Of a DNA stretch of 64,000 bases, positions 57,644 to 64,000 are shown piece after piece. Source of the DNA: Wurfbainia villosa (taxonomy: Eukaryota; Streptophyta; Magnoliopsida; Zingiberales; Zingiberaceae); assembly GCA_025175895.1 (NCBI GenBank), contig CM045993.1:47744621-47808620 (forward strand), written 5' to 3'. The number at the start of each line of letters is the position of its first letter. The first letter of the stretch is position 1. The notes below the pieces were generated by a model. The model worked only from the letters and a program-made list of their open reading frames with translations. It was not told the DNA's origin and ran no database searches. Position numbers and translations under genes: made by a program.

Positions 57644-59604
57644 GTCACTATTCATAACCGTGGTTTGAGTTGACCACGGGAACGACTTGTTGAGTCGGTG
57701 AGTCTTGGATCTGCTGTCGAAAAAGGTGAATTACCTTTGAGAGCCGACTGATACGGGGTCGGATGGCAGGGTTCAGCTAGTCACATTTCTTATGGAGATC
57801 AAACATTACAGTCTTAGGGATTTTCACTAATTATGCTAGTCAGATCATTACCTGTAGGGTAATGGACAAGCGAGTATACTATTGTTGATGCATATAGTAG
57901 AGGGTTAGTAGATGGTGTTTCATAGGGATTTTGATCCCTGAGTTGATTGTGCTAGGTTGTATAATTTTGAATGTACTTTTGACTACTTAACTCATGATAT
58001 GTGGAGAAAGTGGAGTTAGTTGCATACCGTTATCGGGATCAAGCCGGTACTTGGTGGAAGATGTAGGAAAATAACCTTTAGGAAATAACACATCACTTGG
58101 TGATGGTGTAGTGATGTTGTGAGAGAGTATTTCCTCGTGTCATTTTCTTTGACTCTTTGTCAAGGAATTCTTGAGCTTCAAGTAGGGTGTCGTTCAATAA
58201 CGAGAGTACAATGTAGAGTCATTAGACATGCAAAGGTTATGACCACCTAATAGTTTAAGATTGTAATTGGGTTGTCTTAAGCCACCCACGGTTTATTGGC
58301 TTCCATTCTGATTAGCATGTATGGATTTTGTATCAGATCCTATCGGAAGGCATTAGACCGAGTCATGTGTATGGAAATGACTTTGTAGTAAGTGTTTTAA
58401 GAGTTGGAGATAAATAAGCAGACAATGAGAATCAAATATTGGAATCAAAAGAATGATTCTGAAGGGATTATGTGCGTGCAGTGCGGATCACGAAGACACA
58501 CAAAGTTGAATTATCCGTTGGAATAGTTCATCTGTTGCTATTGTAAGCAACTAGTACATACGAGGAGAATGTACTTTGAACACTCAGTTGAAGACTATTG
58601 ATGTTGCTTTAAGGAGGATGATTCACAATCTCGACAGCAGAGATCATCACAGAAGATTGGGTTATCACACGAGCATCGATTTACTACCTTAGGTGTAGTT
58701 GGAGTTCCTTGATACTTCCCTCCAGGAGAAGCGATTTACTTAGCAACATTAGCAGTAGAGATCTCAGAAGACTCAAACGTCCAAACAACAACAACTGTTA
58801 TCTCCTCAAGCGCATCTATAGTATTTGCAGAGTTGGAGTGTGCTATGATATTTGCAGTTATTCAGTACTTTACAATGGGTGGTGTACTCTTTACCAGCAC
58901 AACAGTGTTTACCATCTCCATTTCTATCATTTTGGTTTGTACCTAAGTTTCAGCAGTTGATTTGAGTTCCTCTATTGTAGTCTTTTGCACCAGTAGGAAC
59001 TCACCCGTTAAGAACAAAAGTTGGATGAGTTTACATCTTTTCTTGAAAGGAGATGTAGAGGACCGAAGGATTGGTCATTCGGAATATGATGTTAGTTTAT
59101 ATACCGATTTATTTGGATAGTTCACATTGGTTAAGTTTAGAGTGATTCTGGATGGGATTAGGAGAGTTCCTATACATCGACTGTGTGGGTCGGTGGTATC
59201 TTTACCGTTAGGTGGGATGTTGACCAACAACCAAGAAGTCAAGGGATGCCCTTAGAGTTGGGTAGACATACCTTTACTACAGACATATCCTTACGAATAG
59301 TTATATTGTTGAAATGATGGTATAATATGTCTCTCGAATGTTTGTATTAATCCAAGAGTATTCGGATGTAGTTTCGGATGAACTCCTAGGCTTGTCACTG
59401 CATAGGAAAGTGGGTATTCGATTGGAGTGATTTCGAGAATAGTTCCGATATTGAAGATCTCATACCAGGAGATAATTTTATTAGTATCAGTGTTTCTAAA
59501 CACTATGGAAATTGGAAGAATGTAAGGTGCGATTATAGTTGGCATTAGATGGGAGATTTATCTATCCCAGAGTTTTCTTGATAAGATCCAAAACTCTTTG
59601 TTAA
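57644..59604 (+). pseudogene. Decayed gag region of element J
   Basis: No open frame of note. Two zinc-knuckle relics are visible at 58473-58517 (CVQCGSRRHTKLNY) and about 58533-58575 (CCYCKQLVHTRRMY), both with the last Cys as Tyr. The rest is unrecognisable. Confidence 0.55.
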
Positions 59605-61204
59605 AAGAGAAATGGACCTTTGAGGTTATGCATCGATTATCGATGATGGAATGCAGTAGTTATTTAGATCATCTAAAGGACACCGGTGTATACTCTAGTG
59701 TTGATTTATGATTAGAGTGTTGATATTGTAGTGACTTTGTGTCATACAATTATTATTGTCGGTGTGATGATTAAGATATCCTCATCTTAGAATAAAAAGG
59801 ATGCGGGTGTGTAGAAGATGACATTTCATACTTGGAATAAATTTTATGAGCTTTTGATAAAGTTATTAGATTTATTAACGATGTAGTCGTCCATGGACTT
59901 TAGGAATTGAGTATTTTGAAAGTGATTGGATCAGTTTGTGTTAGTTGGGGTTGCACACTTGACCACTGTAGATGGTGGTTTCCTTGTATTGATTTGCTTA
60001 TTACTGCAGTTGTGGATTTGATGGTTTTAGCATTACTATACCACGAATTTGTTTGACCAAGAAGGTGATGGAATTCACTTGGTTAGAAGCTTATGAAACC
60101 CATTTTTCAGGGCCTAGACGGAGGTTGACTTTTGCATCAGTGCTAGTTAATCCTTCTGGGATGGATGGAAGGGTATTGTACGCAGATACATCACTTCAAG
60201 GATTGGGGCGATCCCGATATAGATGAATGAGACGTATCTTATGCTTATGCCAGTTGAGGAACTACAAGATAAGTTGTCTTATGTATGATGTGGATTTAGC
60301 AGTTATGATCTTTTTTTGTAGATGCATGGAGTTTTGGCTAGCTGCTATAGAATATCTAGAACACGGACAAATGCAACAAGGGAGATTAGTCACTATAGTC
60401 TCCCAGTCACTTCCAATTCTACGTGGTAGAGTGGATTTTGGACAATAGATGTATTCCTCTTGTGAGAAGATAACTCTCTGTCTCTGAGGAAGATAGTGGG
60501 TTCCGGAGTTGCATTCGTTCAGGACGAGTTTCTTTAGGAGGCATGTTCAGGATTGGTGATACATTTGGATGGTACTCGAATGTATCGAGGTTTCAAACGT
60601 TCTTTGTGGTGGAACGACATGTAGGATATGGTCGATTTCGTCGCTTGGTGTTTGGTATGTAAAGGGTGAAATATTAGTGATCAGTAAGGTCATGTTCGGA
60701 GTTGTAGCATAGTACAATGGAATGCCTTGGGTGATTATCTAGAATTCGAAAATGGCTTGATGCGATTTGGGTGATCGATGGTCAATTAACCAAGTCCGCT
60801 CATTTTCTATCGAGTCGTGAGATGGATTTCGTTGGGTTGCTCGACGAAATTATACTTCAAGGAGATTTTTAATTTTTTTAGAGTATCCTTGAGTATCATT
60901 TTCGATAGTGATACATGATTCACCTTATGATTCTAGCAAAGTCTCCAGAAGGTCACAGATTTAGAGCTCCACTCTAGTACGATTACCTATCTTTTGATAG
61001 ATGGTCAATATGAAAGTACTATTCATATTTTAGAAGGGTCGTTGATAGCATGCATGATAAATTTTAGAGGCTATCAGTACTCCCACTTAGTTACTTGAGG
61101 AGTGTGATTTTGCTTCAAGTACTTGAGTTGAGGAGTGTGGTATTGCTTACTCATCGTACTTGAGTTGGAAATTTGGAGACCAAATTTTTATTAGTGGAGG
61201 AGAA
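59605..61204 (+). pseudogene. Decayed pol region of element J
   Basis: RT relic KRNGPLRLCIDYR then a stop and WNAVV at 59605-59660. Integrase zinc relic LWWNDM ... DMVDFVAWCLVC at 60603-60663. Integrase core relic LDAIWVIDGQLTKSAHFLS at about 60756-60815. RT before integrase is the gypsy order. A purine tract (gtggaggagaa) ends at 61204. Confidence 0.7.
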
Positions 61205-62460
61205 TGTGAGACACCGAAAAAAATAATAATAATCTCAAATATAGATCATTGGATTTGAGATCATTGGATTAATGAGGGTTGATTAAGGGGTAATTAATTA
61301 ACCCTAAGGTTAATACTATATAAATAATCTCAACATTTAAATGATTTTTTTATTTCCCCAAATCCCTCTGCTGCAACCTGGAATCCCTCTTTTCTTCCTC
61401 TCTCGATGCGCAACTTTTTCTTTGTGCTCGTCGCCGCTACGATTCCCCTCTCTTGATCTCACTCAAGCTCCAACTACTCCTCTTTATGTTTCTTCCGGTC
61501 CGACGACAGTAGGTGTTGCATGCCCATCTCAGTTGCGACATCATCACCCGACATTCGACGCCTCCACTCTTCCAGACCGATTGGCTATTTTTGCGGTCGC
61601 GCATGGATCCATCGGTGTTGCCCTCTTCTTCCTCATTTGGATTTCTGTTGTTGTCGAGATCAACCTCTTCCCGATCCTCTTTCTGTTGTGGAAAAACTGA
61701 CAGCGATCATCATCCTTTTTACGGTGATCAACAGATCCGTGGGTTACTCTGTCGGCCATTGACTCTCGCCCATGCGGTCAGCCCTTCGATCACTACAGTC
61801 TCTGCAACACTGGCGATTGGATTGGTTAAGATCGGCTAGGAATGAGAGAAGCAATGCTAGGTAAGCTCAGATTCTGGAAATTATGGTATATTGTGATTGT
61901 CAGGTTTGGAATTGGTATGGCCTTAATATTGTTATTTGATACAGATTAGATACTCTAAATTGGGGCAAGAAGTTGTATGGGTGAAATTAATCAAGGTGAG
62001 TTGTGATTTAAGTGCTATGGATGAGAATGTTTGATCTATAGCAAGCCTATTATTAGTTTGTTGAGTAATAGCTAATGGAGGAAGTTGTTCAGTTAGTTGA
62101 TCGAGATACAAAGTTGATGTAGGATTAGGATTTGATCCTAATATTAGAATTGATGGGATGATTGTATCATATATGCTTTGTTTGCGGGATGTTGATTTCA
62201 GGACCTTGATTCAAGATGGTTCATGGACGTGAAAACTATTGACATAGTCTACATAGCAGGTGGGTAATTTATACCCTGGTCAGGTAGATGATTAATTTTG
62301 GTGCATGAGATCTTATATTGATGACACCATTATCTTGACTCCACTCTTGTTATTCTGTTGCTTGATACTTAGCCTTTGAACCTTGAGATGCTCTGTTGTT
62401 ATCGTTACATTTTGTTCATCATTGTTATGAACTACAGACGTTATGGTATGAGGACCTATA
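61205..62460 (+). repeat. 3' LTR of element J, cut by F
   Basis: Starts TGTGAGACACC after the purine tract; TATA box TATATAAATA at 61317-61326. The more GC-rich stretch 61340-61840 has short overlapping frames that I do not accept as genes. It ends at CTATA (62456-62460), likely target of F. Confidence 0.7.
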
Positions 62461-64000
62461 TGTTGGATCAATGCGGTTCGCTAGAGGGGGGGGGTGAATA
62501 GCGAAAGAAAATTTTTCTCGTACGAACTCGTTTTAAAAGAAAACTTATATGCAGCGGAAAGATAAGCAAAACAAAAAGTAAAGGAGACAATAGACATAAG
62601 AGATTTACTTGGTTCGTAGCCGAAGGCTACTACTCCAAGGCCCTAGTGGTCCTTGACCACGTACGGAGGGCAAAAGCACTAAAGGAACTCCTCCTCGTTA
62701 AAGGTAGGAGTTAATCGATACAAGAAGAAACCACAAAAACTTGAGGTAGAGGGACACTCCCCCTCTCCTCGTATACGATAAAAGCTCCGGAAATATAAAT
62801 GACAAACTGATAACAAAAACTAAGACCGACGTACAATAATAAAGAAACTTAAACCTAGACGTCGGAATGGAAGGACTTCGTTGTGGTAGAGTTGCAGCGT
62901 AATGGAGGCTTTTGAGCACTTAGAATTGTTTTTGAAACCCTAGGTTTGGCCCTCCTTTTATAGCCTTTGAGCCCCTTTTCGAGTGGGTCTTCAACCAATC
63001 ACAAATGGACACCAAACCGCTTTGAGGTGGAGTGATAAGCCTTGACTCCTCGAATCTGATCATTGACCATCAGTCGACTGATGGCCATCATCGATCGGAT
63101 CGATGGCGATCGATCGATTAACCTTCTGCTGATCGGCCCGATACGGCGATCGAGTCCTCAAGCCGGGATGCTTTTAGCTCAATAAAAACATAATTTTGAT
63201 GGTCGTCGACCATCCGATCTCGACCTAGACCATCTATAAGATGTCTTTGGTCGGATCTACGCTTAAGATCATCCCCGTAAAGAGGATACGACCTTACTTA
63301 CTCTCGCACACACGAGCTTACCTCGATACTTACGTGTTGCTTTTGCTTCCGGCCTTCCACTCGATTCCTTCGGCTCCCTCCGAAGTAACTCGAGTATCGC
63401 CCGACCATCGCGGCTTCCTCCGGGTGTCGCTAGCCTTCAGCTCCAGCTATATCAATCTTCTGCACACTCGATTCAGCTCGTGAGAAAACAAAATAGACTT
63501 AACTTTTGTGTCTTTGCTATAATCAAAACACAGGTTCGATTTCGGTGCCTCACTGCACCAACAATCTCCCCCTTTTTGATATATGGCAAAAACACACAAA
63601 GTTAAGGAAATTAAGTGCATGAAACAGTAAAGACAAGAAGCAAAAGTAGGAGTAGTAAAAATATTTCTCAAGTTCTCCCCTTAGAGGAACCCTCCCCCTT
63701 GACCGAGGGTGAGTACTTGAAAAAGACTTTTAGCTCTCCAAACACAAAAGATAATGAGTTAAGTAAATGGCATTACTTAACTTAGGCTTCTTAGAGTCAA
63801 AAATAAGTGCAAGTTAAGTAATCAAAAGTTAAGTCAAAAGGTTAATTATTCAAAAGGTTTAACTTTTGATTTCTTAACTTGGGCCTTTAAAGTTTTCAAT
63901 TCCAAAGAGTTGAAACCTAAACCTTACTCCCCCTTAACTTAGGCCAGAATGAAAGTTTTAAGTTAAGTTATCAATTTCAAAAATTTGAAATTGAACTTTG
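62461..64000 (-). mobile_element. Element F: SIRE-like LTR retrotransposon, runs off the window
   Basis: The 3' LTR (62461-63563, 1103 bp) on the minus strand runs TGTTGGTGCAGTGAG to ATCCAACA. The shared motif ctattcaccccc...ctctag is near its end and the TATA box (CTATAAAAGG) at 62954-62963 on the minus strand. One CAGTCGACTG lies at 63071. The purine tract (63564-63577) and further GGGGGAG-type tracts (about 63690, 63928) follow. Positions 63578-64000 are noncoding; the rest of the element is beyond the window. Confidence 0.85.

Larger units (their letters stand above)
36178..62460 (+). mobile_element. Element J: decayed Ty3/gypsy element, host of B, H and F
   Basis: The sequence at 36181-36311 recurs at 62336-62460, giving the two LTRs. 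The 5' LTR continues to 37803, is split by B, resumes at 47246 and ends at 47567 (gtgaca) before a primer-like site. Gypsy protein relics occur at 58473-60815 and a purine tract with LTR start at 61205. Both LTRs are incomplete: the 5' one lost its start near 36178 and the 3' one is cut by F. Confidence 0.72.

Noticed and set aside
61341..61839. Three overlapping frames of 80-119 codons on the plus strand
   Set aside because: They overlap in different frames inside the 3' LTR of J after its TATA box, with no recognisable domain; likely chance openings in GC-richer DNA.

Overview
The window is plant (angiosperm) nuclear DNA made almost entirely of nested LTR retrotransposons. I found no host gene, tRNA, rRNA or CRISPR array. 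The evidence for a plant is Ty1/copia and Ty3/gypsy chromovirus-type proteins, initiator-Met tRNA primer binding sites (tggtatcagagc), SIRE-type polypurine tracts and 1.1-3.3 kb LTRs. A large-genome monocot is plausible, but the sequence does not fix the species.

Nest 1 (1-33364) is five layers deep. A Ty3/gypsy chromovirus (G, from 27495) was split in its reverse transcriptase by a Ty1/copia element (E, its 5' LTR starting left of the window, ending 27494). E's 5' LTR was split by a SIRE-like element (D, 1190-20466, target duplication GATGA). D's 5' LTR was entered by another copia element (A, 1394-17223), and A's pol was split by a second SIRE-like element (C, 4680-13447, minus strand, duplication ATTTT). 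A SIRE-like solo LTR (33368-34662), unclassified noncoding repeat DNA and an LTR fragment follow.

Nest 2 (about 36178-64000) is an old, badly decayed gypsy element (J). It was entered by copia element B (37804-47240, minus strand, duplication GGATA, same family as A), copia element H (47794-57638, duplication TGTTA, same family as E) and a SIRE-like element F (from 62461, minus strand, running off the window).

Every gag-pol is broken. Because A and B, and E and H, are family pairs, lesions can be read directly: several stops replace Gln or Trp codons by C-to-T or G-to-A changes, and there are short deletions. H has two similar LTRs and a target duplication around a heavily deleted pol, so it probably moved with enzymes supplied in trans. 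C and D have Gag but no recognisable pol. C also carries a second decayed reading frame with a predicted 111-nt intron.

The most interesting unexplained signals are noncoding. First, the palindrome CAGTCGACTG occurs in pairs or ladders at 20-22 bp spacing in three SIRE-like LTR types. Second, A and B carry four hairpins with an identical core and four different complementary outer arms between the primer site and gag. Third, A/B LTRs carry two adjacent conserved hairpins. Fourth, an in-frame 27-bp repeat expanded from 4 to 14 copies in E/H LTRs. Fifth, the H leader is a threefold tandem duplication of 520 bp.
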